Below the pieces are notes generated by a model, which did not search any database, had not been told where the DNA came from, and saw only the letters and a program-made list of their open reading frames with translations. From Chryseolinea soli (lineage in GTDB: Bacteria; Bacteroidota; Bacteroidia; Cytophagales; Cyclobacteriaceae), in contig NZ_CP032382.1 of the NCBI RefSeq assembly GCF_003589925.1, forward strand, positions 7,874,001 through 7,938,000: 64,000 nt of DNA, in the 5' to 3' direction. The position numbers and the translations under genes are program-made. Positions 54,974 to 63,513 of this stretch are shown piece after piece; positions within the stretch are counted from its first letter, which is position 1; each line of letters begins with the position of its first letter.

Positions 54974-56038
54974 ATGTTCGCAAAAAAACGCACCGCATAT
55001 TTACTGTTTTGCGGCGCCTACGTCGGCGCGCTAATATTCGAGAAACCGATTTATGCCGGTGGGACTGTGCTCGATTGTTTTTCCTATTTGTTTACGGTCC
55101 TGATCCATCTTTTTCTTTTTGGGCTTCTCATCCTGGTCAACAGTTCATTTTTAATTCCCAAGCTGCTGGAGAAAAAATTCTTTGGCGCGTATGCGTCGGC
55201 ACTGATCGGGCTGATCTTTCTGTACACATTTTCCATGAGCCACTACAACACGTTCATCCACGAGACGGTTTTTCATGACCGGGTGATCGAGACCAGCTCC
55301 GGGTTTTGGGCCAACTTCGTATACGGGATGTGCTGCACCGTCATTACCTCCATGCTCTATGTGACACAGAAGTGGGCGGAGCAGCAGGAGCAGATGAAAA
55401 ATAGTCATATCAATCAATTGCAAACGGAATTGAAATACCTGCGTTCGCAGATCAATCCCCACTTCCTCTTCAATGGCCTCAACACCGTTTATGGTTCCAT
55501 CGATATGGGCAACAGCCTGGCCAGAAATATGCTCGTGCAATTTTCTGATCTCCTGCGATACAATTTGTATGAAGCGGATGTCGATATGATCTCGATAGAA
55601 AAGGAGATCAAACACCTCCGGAACTATGTGGCCCTGCAAAAGGCGCGTAGCAACGATAACATGGAGGTTACGCTGGACATTCATTATTCGGACGGAAGTG
55701 TGAAGGTTGCGCCGTTGATCTTCATGGCTTTTGTTGAAAATGCTTTTAAATATGTGTCGCGGGATGATAAGGCTATTAACCGGATCGTCATCTCGTTGAA
55801 ACAAGAGCCGGGAGCGAAGCATCAGGAGCCAGGAGCCGGGAGCCAGGAGCCAGGAGTTGGGCGGGGAAAAATTTATTTTGTTTGTGAGAATACTTTTGAT
55901 GAAGGGGAATCTTCGCAGGGAGGGATTGGGCTTACGAATGCTACGCGGCGGCTGGAGTTGTTGTATAAGGACCGTTATCAACTGGATATCCGAAAGGAGA
56001 ATAATATTTACCGGGTGCAGTTAATGCTTATGCTATGA
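54974..56038 (+). CDS. LytS/YehU-type sensor histidine kinase
   Basis: 354-residue membrane kinase with four N-terminal helices (about 8-25, 35-58, 70-88, 112-132) and the His_kinase domain: His163 in QINPHFLFNGLNTV. The HATPase part has PLIFMAFVENAFKYVSRDD and ends with GGIGLTNATRRLELLYKDRY. Between these two boxes is an insert of about 19 residues (repeated QEPGA units) encoded by a heptanucleotide tandem repeat. The AGGAAAAAGAA before the ATG is a usable ribosome binding site. The stop overlaps the start of the LytTR regulator (ATGA). The signal sensed is unknown. Confidence 0.92.
   Translation: MFAKKRTAYLLFCGAYVGALIFEKPIYAGGTVLDCFSYLFTVLIHLFLFGLLILVNSSFLIPKLLEKKFFGAYASALIGLIFLYTFSMSHYNTFIHETVFHDRVIETSSGFWANFVYGMCCTVITSMLYVTQKWAEQQEQMKNSHINQLQTELKYLRSQINPHFLFNGLNTVYGSIDMGNSLARNMLVQFSDLLRYNLYEADVDMISIEKEIKHLRNYVALQKARSNDNMEVTLDIHYSDGSVKVAPLIFMAFVENAFKYVSRDDKAINRIVISLKQEPGAKHQEPGAGSQEPGVGRGKIYFVCENTFDEGESSQGGIGLTNATRRLELLYKDRYQLDIRKENNIYRVQLMLML
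55804..55859 (+). repeat. Heptanucleotide tandem repeat inside the LytS-type kinase gene
   Basis: Unit GGAGCCA: five near-perfect copies at 55825-55859 (the last degenerate), preceded in register by three decayed copies from 55804. Seven is not a multiple of three, so gaining or losing a unit would shift the reading frame and remove the kinase ATP-binding G-boxes. Confidence 0.8.
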
Positions 56039-56748
56039 AAAAACTCAGTTGTATCATCGTCGACGATGAGCCGGTGGCCAGAAAGATCCTCGAGGAGTTT
56101 ACGGAGCAGGTTCCTTTTCTGGATTTGCTGGGGAAATTTGAGAGTGCGATGAAGGCAGAGGAGTTTTTGAAGAGCCGTCAGCCGGATGTTATTTTTTTGG
56201 ATATCGAGATGCCTAAAGTGTCGGGTTTGCAAATGCTGAAGCGGGTTCATATTGAGTCGATGGTCATACTGACCACGGCGTTCCCTCAATATGCACTTGA
56301 CGGATATGAGCTCGACATCATCGATTATCTTTTAAAGCCATTTGCCTTGCATCGTTTTTTGAAAGCCGTGCAAAAGGCAAAGGACTTCTATGAAATGAAG
56401 ACGCAGTCAGGCAGCGCACCTCCGCCGTCTTACATTTTTATTAAAAGTGACAAACGCATTGAGAAAGTCGAGCTGAGCGAGATCCTGTATGCCGAAGTGT
56501 TGGGAAATTATCTGACGATCTATACCGACCGCAAAAAGATCATTGCCTATCTCACCATGAAGAGCCTCGAAAGTCAGCTGCCTGCCTCCGATTTTATTAA
56601 AATACATCAGTCGTTTCTGGTAAACCGTTCCAAAATAGAATCTGTGGAAGGCAACGATCTCATGGTGGGGACAAAATCGCTGCCGATCAGTCGCAATTAC
56701 CGCGACGGCGTGGCGAACCTGATCAATCAAAGACTCTTAAAGCGGTGA
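56035..56748 (+). CDS. LytTR-family response regulator
   Basis: 237-residue response regulator: receiver at about 1-120 (Asp56 in VIFLDIEMPKVSG, Lys in YLLKPFALHRF), and a C-terminal LytTR DNA-binding domain at about 140-237 (IFIKSDKRIEKVELSEILYA; FIKIHQSFLVNRSKIESVEG; LPISRNYRDGVANLI). It starts inside the stop of the LytS-type kinase, a coupled pair typical of the phylum. Targets are not known; it converges with the sigma factor gene with an 84-bp gap that shows no clear terminator. Confidence 0.93.
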   Translation: MKKLSCIIVDDEPVARKILEEFTEQVPFLDLLGKFESAMKAEEFLKSRQPDVIFLDIEMPKVSGLQMLKRVHIESMVILTTAFPQYALDGYELDIIDYLLKPFALHRFLKAVQKAKDFYEMKTQSGSAPPPSYIFIKSDKRIEKVELSEILYAEVLGNYLTIYTDRKKIIAYLTMKSLESQLPASDFIKIHQSFLVNRSKIESVEGNDLMVGTKSLPISRNYRDGVANLINQRLLKR

Positions 56749-56832
56749 ACAGTGCTGCGTTTCCCTTGCGGCAATGCGAGAGCTTCAGCACAACTCTTAC
56801 GTTTCAAAAAAATCGAAATACAGGGAAGCTGG

Positions 56833-57417
56833 TTAGCGGCCCAGGAATTCTTTAAAGTTTTCGTCCCTCTCCAGCAACCTGGCGCGGAGAATTTTCAGGG
56901 CGTTCACGATGTGGTTCTCTACGGTTTTTTCGGCAATCTGAAGTTGCTCCGCGATCTCGCGGTATTTGAGGTTCTGAAACCGGCTCATCTTAAAAACTTT
57001 GCGACACTGTTCGGGCAGGCGCTCGATTTCATGGTGCAGAATTTCCAGCAACGCGTGATCCTCACTGAGGTTCTCGATGTACTTGTCGGTGATGTCCTCC
57101 GCCATGCGCGCGTGATGTTGGGCAATATTTTTCTGACGGTTCACGTAATTGATGGACTGGTTGATGACCGAACGGTAGAGATAGGCTTTGAGAAAAGTGA
57201 TGTTGTCGATTTGTTCCGGCGCTTCCCACAGTTTTAGAAAAACATCCTGAACAATTTCTTCGGCGATGGCGGTGTCTTTCACAAACTTCAGTGCCGCGAG
57301 CGACAGGCCTTGAAACATGTTCGAATAGAGCGTTGTGAAAACGTCATGGTCTGCCCTTCGGATGCCCTCCAGCAGTTGCTCATCCGTGTATTTCGTTAGT
57401 ATCCGCTCCCGTCCCAT
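56833..57417 (-). CDS. ECF RNA polymerase sigma factor (Bacteroidota expansion type)
   Basis: 194-residue ECF sigma-70 factor: region 2 (about 25-90, VFTTLYSNMFQGLSLAALKF; AEEIVQDVFLKLWE) and region 4 (about 125-185, LPEQCRKVFKMSRFQNLKYR then AEQLQIAEKTVENHI). Such factors usually pair with a FecR-type anti-sigma next to a SusC-like receptor; no FecR gene is adjacent here. The upstream 284-bp gap lies before the propeller/MBG gene end. Its regulon could include the Sus tail at 57.7-64 kb, which is inference. Confidence 0.9.
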   Translation of the reverse strand: MGRERILTKYTDEQLLEGIRRADHDVFTTLYSNMFQGLSLAALKFVKDTAIAEEIVQDVFLKLWEAPEQIDNITFLKAYLYRSVINQSINYVNRQKNIAQHHARMAEDITDKYIENLSEDHALLEILHHEIERLPEQCRKVFKMSRFQNLKYREIAEQLQIAEKTVENHIVNALKILRARLLERDENFKEFLGR

Positions 57418-57701
57418 GGTGCACCGAAAAAGTTTACACTAACGAATCATCCGAAACGCCAATGCTTCATAGAATTGAACTTTTTAACGGGCCTTTGGCG
57501 ATCCAGTTAGACGCGCCTTCATAATTATTTTTCATACGATTCATTTTCAGGAAATCTTTCTACACTGAAAACAAAGACAAGTCAAGCCTTAACCTTCACC
57601 CAACGTGGGTACTATACAGCTTGCCTGTCTTGTTTTCAATATTGTCGCTACAACAATTGTCGCTTCGCTACGGCTACCATTATCGATTTAGCGCAGTGTC
57701 T
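57418..57701. other. Intergenic region upstream of the sigma factor, end of the Sus tail
   Basis: 284-bp gap between the sigma factor start (-) and the stop of the propeller/MBG gene (-). No clear hairpin terminator, promoter consensus or open frame is visible. Confidence 0.5.
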
Positions 57702-60242
57702 TTACCGGATAATTTCCCCGCGTTTAATAATTTTTTCGTTCTTATCCGTCGTGATCCTGAACAGCAACAGGCCGGCGCTGAGCTGGCGGGTATCGAGAAC
57801 GTGGCGGGCCACCGGCGTGTTAAATGTGATTTCGCTCAATCGTTTCCCCATGATGTCGGTCACCAGGATGGAGCGGATCGGGCTGCCTTGACTTTCGATG
57901 GTCAACTGTTCGCGAGCGGGCACGGGATAGACCGACAGGAATTTGTTGAGCGGGTCTTCGGTGCTCATGATGGGATCCTGGATGAGCAGATCACCCGAAG
58001 CCTGCCCTTTGTAGGATCTGTGCTCGATCGTGGCGATCACATAGTATTCGCCAATCTCCGTCGGAACATCAGCGCCGTCGTTGTAGGTGATGGTGACGGG
58101 CAGTCCCGCCGGCGTGGTAACGGCCGTCACGGAAAATGGATTGCCGCTATAATAGTGTGTGCCTAAACCGGTCAGCGCGATGGGCGCTTCGGCTTTCTCG
58201 ATTACGATCCTTGCTTTCTTACGACCGGTATAACCGGGGTCGCTCACGATGGCCGTCACCTGGTAGTTGCCGCCCTCCACGGGAGGTGTTTCTTGTCCAT
58301 CATAGAGGAGCGTCACCGGCAATCCTGCAGGTGTCGTTGTTGCTGTGGCCGCACGGGGTGCTCCATTGTAGGTGAATGTGCCCACATTTGAGAGGTCGAT
58401 CGCGGCATACGCTGCATAGGCGTGTTTGTAGATGCCCACATTGGTGGAGAGATAGGTCAGGTTGTCGATCACCACGAGTCTTTTGTACTCATGATTCTCG
58501 ATGTCCGAAATTTCGGGTTCCCATGCAGCGCTTTCATTTTCAGCGTAGAATACTCCCGAGGGACTCACGGCATATAAATGGCCGAGGTCGTCGGTGGCCA
58601 CGCCCGTGAATTCCGAGCCTTTCCCACCGACGGCAATTTGCTGTGGTGCCGCTTCCGGGGTTTCCAGGTAGAACAGGCCATCGATCGTCGCGGCGTAGAG
58701 ATGTCCATCGCGGATCATGAGGTCGGTGATCTCCTTGTCTTCCAGCACGTGCGTTTGCCAATGCAGGCCATCGTCGGATGAAATATAAACGCCTTGGTTG
58801 GTGCCGGCATAAATATTTCCGTCTTTGTCCTCTTTGAGATACAGAATGGACACACCTTCACCGATGATCGAGCGTTGGGAGGCTTCGTAAAACTTCGTGT
58901 CGATCAGATACAAGCCGTCGTTCGTGCCCACGTAAACAGAGTCTTTCGATGTTACGAGGATGTCGGAGATGTTGCGCACTTTTCTGGGGAAGCCTATATT
59001 CCACCAATCGCGTTCGCCGAGGTATTCGATGAAGATGTGTGCATTCACCCAGGGCGTTCCGGCAAGTCCCCCCTTGCAGCCTACGAACATGTCGAGGTTG
59101 TCTTTTTCGGCATAGCTGGTCACCACGCCTTCGCCGTTTCCAAAATCATAGGTCCAGGTTTTGCCCTGGTCGCCCGATGAATAGATCTTGTTGTTGTCGA
59201 CCATGGCGATGAGTTTCGACTGATACGAAAACAAACGGTTAACATTGAGGGGCACACCGATCTGCACAAACTGAAAATTATCCGTGATATAAGGTGCTGT
59301 CCAAAAGCCTTCATCCGTGCCCACGACCAGTTTATCGGTGGCCGGATCATAGTAAGAGCCCGCGCGGCTGTCACGTGTGTTGAGGCTATTGAAGTTCTCT
59401 CCATCGCTGGAATAATAGCTGCCCGAAAACGTGACGCTCACAAAAATTTCTTTGCCTTTCAGAATGTCCACTCTTCTGATTTGCGTGGTGCCCATCAAGT
59501 CGGCGGCCACCGGTACCCAGGTGTTGGGTTCACCGTCGCCGGCGTAGTTCACTTGCAGGCCGGTGTCGCCGGTGCCGGCATATACGTCGCCGTTCTCGTT
59601 TACGGCCAGGCTCATGATGGCATTGGCCGTTTCATAAAAGGCCGACAAGGTCCAGGTTTCTCCATCGTCGTCGGAGCGAAACAAGCCGCGGCCGGCGCCG
59701 GCGAAGAGTGTGCCTTTGTGGTCGTTGCAAATTGAAAAAATGTACGAGCCAAAGTCCGTGGGAATCGTCCGAAGCTCCCAGTTGATGGAACCTCCTTTGC
59801 CAAGCGTCCTTTTATAAATACCTTCGGTGGTTGCCGCAAAGAGGTCGCCGTTGTCGTTCACGGTCATGTCGCGCACCATACCGGGCAACCCGTTGTCTTC
59901 GCGCTCCCATTTGGTGCCGCCGTCTTTGCTGACGGAGAGTGTGCCTTCTTCCTCTCCGGCGTAGCTCACATAAACGGTTCCGTTATATTCATGCAAATCC
60001 AAAATGGATCCGGCGGTTACGGCGAACACGATCTCCCATTTGTCGCTGCCCGCAAGCTTGCGGTAAACATTGCCGGTTCCCGATCCACCGAAGTAGGTGC
60101 CATCGGTCGTCACCAATGCCGCGGTGATCGATCCACCAAAGGGGCCTTCGGTCTTTTCCCAAAATTGAGCCCAGGCGCCCGATGAGAGCGCCGTCGCGAA
60201 GATGACCGTCAATACATTCCTGAGGAGTAAAATTGTTTTCAT
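57702..60242 (-). CDS. Secreted BNR/Ycf48-like propeller protein with two MBG domains and T9SS sorting tail
   Basis: 846-residue secreted protein. Signal peptide ends near residue 25 (SSGAWAQ). Residues about 30-600 form Asp/Gly-rich propeller repeats of the BNR/Ycf48 type (LFRSDDDGETWTL; IYSSGDQGKTWTY; VYISSDDGLHWQT). Two MBG-like Ig modules follow (about 615-690 and 693-765; VGTFTYNGAPRAATATTTPA, with LTGLGTHYYSGNPFSVTA). The last 80 residues are a type A T9SS sorting domain (VYPVPAREQLTIESQG; RSILVTDIMGKRL; GLLLFRITTDKNEKIIKRGE). It should cross the outer membrane by T9SS and be attached or released. It is the last gene of the Sus-like operon tail. Confidence 0.85.
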   Translation of the reverse strand: MKTILLLRNVLTVIFATALSSGAWAQFWEKTEGPFGGSITAALVTTDGTYFGGSGTGNVYRKLAGSDKWEIVFAVTAGSILDLHEYNGTVYVSYAGEEEGTLSVSKDGGTKWEREDNGLPGMVRDMTVNDNGDLFAATTEGIYKRTLGKGGSINWELRTIPTDFGSYIFSICNDHKGTLFAGAGRGLFRSDDDGETWTLSAFYETANAIMSLAVNENGDVYAGTGDTGLQVNYAGDGEPNTWVPVAADLMGTTQIRRVDILKGKEIFVSVTFSGSYYSSDGENFNSLNTRDSRAGSYYDPATDKLVVGTDEGFWTAPYITDNFQFVQIGVPLNVNRLFSYQSKLIAMVDNNKIYSSGDQGKTWTYDFGNGEGVVTSYAEKDNLDMFVGCKGGLAGTPWVNAHIFIEYLGERDWWNIGFPRKVRNISDILVTSKDSVYVGTNDGLYLIDTKFYEASQRSIIGEGVSILYLKEDKDGNIYAGTNQGVYISSDDGLHWQTHVLEDKEITDLMIRDGHLYAATIDGLFYLETPEAAPQQIAVGGKGSEFTGVATDDLGHLYAVSPSGVFYAENESAAWEPEISDIENHEYKRLVVIDNLTYLSTNVGIYKHAYAAYAAIDLSNVGTFTYNGAPRAATATTTPAGLPVTLLYDGQETPPVEGGNYQVTAIVSDPGYTGRKKARIVIEKAEAPIALTGLGTHYYSGNPFSVTAVTTPAGLPVTITYNDGADVPTEIGEYYVIATIEHRSYKGQASGDLLIQDPIMSTEDPLNKFLSVYPVPAREQLTIESQGSPIRSILVTDIMGKRLSEITFNTPVARHVLDTRQLSAGLLLFRITTDKNEKIIKRGEIIR

Positions 60243-60283
60243 AGGATAATTTTTCGTTCGGTAAAAGATGATTTTATGACGCG

Positions 60284-60781
60284 TCAGTTGGCCCCTTTCA
60301 AGGTTACTTCATAAGGGCCTATCACCCCTTTGCTCCGCCCGCCGGCAGCGTAGTCTTCGCTGAGGTTGAATTGCGAATGAAAATTCGTCGCTGTGATCTC
60401 TTTCACATTAACCTCTAACTCGCCGTCCAGCAATAACACCGTGGCGTCCGTAGATTTCCATCGCCAGGTGCCCGACGAGCGAAACAGGAGTCCGCCATTT
60501 TTTGAGGTATAGGTTCCGGCCGAAACAAAGGTGAGTTCCAGACCCGAGTAGTCAGCGCTTACGTCCGTTCCATCTTTCTCGATGGTTCCGCCGCCACTGA
60601 GCTTCCAGGTTTTTACGATGAATGTTTTGGGATCGATGCCGGCGGTTTCCGGGTCGTCATCGCTTCCGCAGCTGGTGAGCACGAGGGCCAGCACCAACAG
60701 ACTGGAGGTAATGACCAATAGACCCAGCCAGTGCGCGTGCTTCATCACTGCTCCACTAAAGAATTGCCATGTTGTTTTCAT
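60284..60781 (-). CDS. Small lipoprotein with lipocalin-like features
   Basis: 165 residues (or 153 from a second ATG at 60745, which suits the signal peptide better). Lipobox LTSC then GSDDD, a Bacteroidota surface-export style start. The mature part is a short all-beta protein (FIVKTWKLSGGGTIEKDG; YSGLELTFVSAGTYTSKNG; SGTWRWKSTDATVLLLDG), much like lipocalin-like lipoproteins of SusCD-type operons. It lies 41 nt before the propeller/MBG gene and after the DUF4302 genes on the same strand. Confidence 0.65.
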   Translation of the reverse strand: MKTTWQFFSGAVMKHAHWLGLLVITSSLLVLALVLTSCGSDDDPETAGIDPKTFIVKTWKLSGGGTIEKDGTDVSADYSGLELTFVSAGTYTSKNGGLLFRSSGTWRWKSTDATVLLLDGELEVNVKEITATNFHSQFNLSEDYAAGGRSKGVIGPYEVTLKGAN

Positions 60782-60822
60782 TGATATTCATTTTTTGGTT
60801 TAGGTTTCTGCTTTCGTTTTTT

Positions 60823-62154
60823 TTAATAAAAAAATCCGGTAAAATAAATGTCTGTATCGTCCACACTCAGATACTGCGGAATAAGTCCGCCCAACTCGGC
60901 ATAGGCATCGTAGAATTCAATGTGGAACCGGTTCTGATTTATGGCGCCCAGAATGTTGGGCAGATGATCTTTCACGCGGGCTGCGTTATCGCCCTCCTCC
61001 GTCCCCGTTTCGATCGCCAGCGGTGTGAAGGTGTAGATGCCATCGTCCGTCTTGGAGAAGGTATAGGGAAACTTACCCCGCACAAACTCACTCTCCGGGG
61101 TCACGTAGTAGATGTAGAGGTCCATCGTGTTCTCTTTCACATGCAAATCGAGGAGCATGTAGTACAAGGCAAGATTCAACTGCTTCATCAGCGCGTTGTC
61201 GTCTATCAGCCATTGGGTTTGAAACTTGGGCGACCAACCCGGCATTCGTTGCGCGTAGGGAGAGGGAACTACGGTGCCGGGAGAATATTCATCGCCCAAC
61301 AAATAATGCAGGGGTATCGCCGGAAGCGTCGAGGATTGCAGCTCCATGCGCTGGCCTTTATAGTTCGTATACAAACTTCCTTTCGCGGCATCCCACAAAA
61401 TCTCCGTAGGCACATAGCCGCCGATGTTGGGACTGGTTTTCAGCACAATGCCATGGGGGGAATAAGAATAATCGCTTCCAAAAAATTTTGCGCGTTGTTC
61501 GAGATACGTATTGTAGACGCTCCGTGCCAGGGGGTTCAGGGAAAACTGTATGATCTTGCCCGGCTCCGGCTGAAAAGACAAGTAGCGCAGGGTCGAAAGA
61601 TATTTTGCGATCTGCTGCATGGAATTTTTCAGTTGGCGCGATTCGTAGGCTTGCCGCTCGCCAGCGGTGGCCTTTATCAATTTCAACACATCACCATACT
61701 GACTTCCCAACAAGAACAGCGTGTCGCCCAAACTGTATTGATAGGCATATTCTTTATCCACGCTGGACGGGATCCTTTCGAGGTTGGATCCTTCAGCAAA
61801 CAACACGCTGGCGTTGACGCGTTGCGTGATCTCCACACGATATTTGCTTCGCGAAAACGTTTTGGCGGCTACGGTGTCGGCGTCGGCCAGCATGGAGACT
61901 TGTCCCGCGTTGTCCAGCGTGAAGAAGAGCGTGAACATCTTTCCTTTCTTGGGGGTGAGCAACCCTTGCCAGCCGTCGGTAGCCGAAGATAGCTTCTGCC
62001 TGAACTCGTCCAGCTTCACTTGCGGGTCGGCATAGGAGGGTTCGACGGGAATGACGAGGTCGTCCTGCTGGCTGCAAGCCGTCACGAAGAGGATGCCGGC
62101 CATGACGATGGCCAGGTGCAGGACTTGGGCGTATAGTGATCGCGTGTGTTTCAT
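60823..62154 (-). CDS. DUF4302-family lipoprotein, divergent copy
   Basis: 443 residues from the ATG at 62154 (a TTG two codons upstream is in frame). Lipobox VTAC then SQQDD. The body follows the DUF4302 plan seen in its neighbour: an early DEFRQKLSSATDGWQGLL segment, LFFTLDNAGQVSMLADAD, FSLGDTLFLLGSQYGD-like strand and a C-terminal FTPLAIETG. It is more diverged than the 62164-63477 copy. DUF4302 proteins sit with SusC/SusD and zinc metallohydrolase lipoproteins and are thought to take part in import of a specific substrate; their activity is unknown. Confidence 0.7.
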   Translation of the reverse strand: MKHTRSLYAQVLHLAIVMAGILFVTACSQQDDLVIPVEPSYADPQVKLDEFRQKLSSATDGWQGLLTPKKGKMFTLFFTLDNAGQVSMLADADTVAAKTFSRSKYRVEITQRVNASVLFAEGSNLERIPSSVDKEYAYQYSLGDTLFLLGSQYGDVLKLIKATAGERQAYESRQLKNSMQQIAKYLSTLRYLSFQPEPGKIIQFSLNPLARSVYNTYLEQRAKFFGSDYSYSPHGIVLKTSPNIGGYVPTEILWDAAKGSLYTNYKGQRMELQSSTLPAIPLHYLLGDEYSPGTVVPSPYAQRMPGWSPKFQTQWLIDDNALMKQLNLALYYMLLDLHVKENTMDLYIYYVTPESEFVRGKFPYTFSKTDDGIYTFTPLAIETGTEEGDNAARVKDHLPNILGAINQNRFHIEFYDAYAELGGLIPQYLSVDDTDIYFTGFFY

Positions 62155-62163
62155 TTTCAAAGC

Positions 62164-63477
62164 TTAAAATGCTGAACCAAAATTTCCAGAGAAGTAAAAC
62201 GAAGGGCTCTCCACACATTTCAATTGCGCCACGAAGCCGTCGGCGGTCTTCAGATACTCCATGCGGAACCGCGAGCTGTTGAAGTAGTATAAAAACGGGG
62301 CCATGTCCTCTTCAATAAACTTTGCATTGCCCGTCGGCTCCTCATAGCGGGTGAACTTGAACACGCCATCTGCCGATTTGGTGTAGGCATATTGATATCG
62401 CCCGAGGTAATATCCTCCATCGCCCACGGCGCGCATGAACACGTCGAGGGTCAGGGTCTTATTTTTGGGATTGAAGGCCAGCTCGATGTTGCTGAGCCCC
62501 ACCCCTTTTGCCAGCAATGAATTGTGGATCGTTAGTCGCGCATTCGTGTACAAGGGCGACCATCCCGGCAGCGGTTCGAATGGAACGGACACCGTAGTGA
62601 AATCGATGCCCAGCAAAAGGTGCAGCGGCAAGATCGGATCGGCAGAAGGCACGAGGTTGATGCGCTCGCCGTCCACCATCACGTAAAACTTCTGGCTTGC
62701 ATCATAAAACACCTCGTGGAAGGTCACGTCCTTGTACGTGACTTGTTTTTGCAAAAAGATCCCGTTGGTGGTGTAGGCAAACGGTGTGGTCTGGATGTTG
62801 AGCGAGTCGGCTTGTTTGAACGAGAGCGAAAATGTTTTTGTATCCAGGTTGAAGCTGGTGTTGATGCGTTTGCCGTCGCGCGACTGCAAATAGGTGAAGG
62901 GACTTTTATCTTTGTAACCCACAATGCCTTTTTGCAACACGTTAAGGTCGCCCCGTCTCAGTGCTTCACTTTCGGCGGCCGTTGCCTTGATGAGCAAGAG
63001 TGGCGATCCGTGTTGGTTCCCTTTCAGTTTGATCGTGTCGCCTTGTGTGGATTCGAACGCAAATTCAAAATCGGAATTCAGGCCATGCCCTTGTGCTCCA
63101 CCCACGGTGTCGGGATCGGGATCGGAAAGAATATGCAGATAAGAATAGGTGTCGAAGAACAGTGACGGCCGCTGCACCGCTTCCATGCGAAACGAGCTTT
63201 CAAATGGTTTCACCTGGCAGTCGGCATTGATGTCGGCCAGCATGGTTACGCGGCCTTCGCTGCTGAAGGTCATGTAGAAGCTGTAGCCTCCACCCGAACC
63301 TGGAAACAAATAGCCTTTCCAGCCCGAAGGCGCGTCTACCAATTGCTGACGATAGTCTTTCAGTATTTGCTCCATCCGTTCTTCCGGGCGTCCCATCAGC
63401 AACGGATCATCTTCGTGCTGGCAGGCCGCGATGGCGATGAGGGCGACGATATAGATAAAAATATTTTTCATACGCAT
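62164..63477 (-). CDS. DUF4302-family lipoprotein
   Basis: 437-residue lipoprotein (lipobox IAAC, then QHEDD); a second ATG at 63471 is possible. DUF4302 features: PEERMEQILKDYRQQLVDAP followed by SGWKGYLFPG, FYMTFSSEGRVTMLADI, SLFFDTYSYLHILSDPDPD, and FEFAFESTQGDTIKLKGNQH. It follows the zinc metallohydrolase gene by 36 nt and precedes a second DUF4302 gene by 9 nt, so these are tandem, diverged duplicates in one operon. Likely acts on the outer face of the outer membrane. Confidence 0.85.
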   Translation of the reverse strand: MRMKNIFIYIVALIAIAACQHEDDPLLMGRPEERMEQILKDYRQQLVDAPSGWKGYLFPGSGGGYSFYMTFSSEGRVTMLADINADCQVKPFESSFRMEAVQRPSLFFDTYSYLHILSDPDPDTVGGAQGHGLNSDFEFAFESTQGDTIKLKGNQHGSPLLLIKATAAESEALRRGDLNVLQKGIVGYKDKSPFTYLQSRDGKRINTSFNLDTKTFSLSFKQADSLNIQTTPFAYTTNGIFLQKQVTYKDVTFHEVFYDASQKFYVMVDGERINLVPSADPILPLHLLLGIDFTTVSVPFEPLPGWSPLYTNARLTIHNSLLAKGVGLSNIELAFNPKNKTLTLDVFMRAVGDGGYYLGRYQYAYTKSADGVFKFTRYEEPTGNAKFIEEDMAPFLYYFNSSRFRMEYLKTADGFVAQLKCVESPSFYFSGNFGSAF

Positions 63478-63513
63478 AGTTCTCCGTTAGTCACGTTTTT
63501 CATTTCCGCGCCA

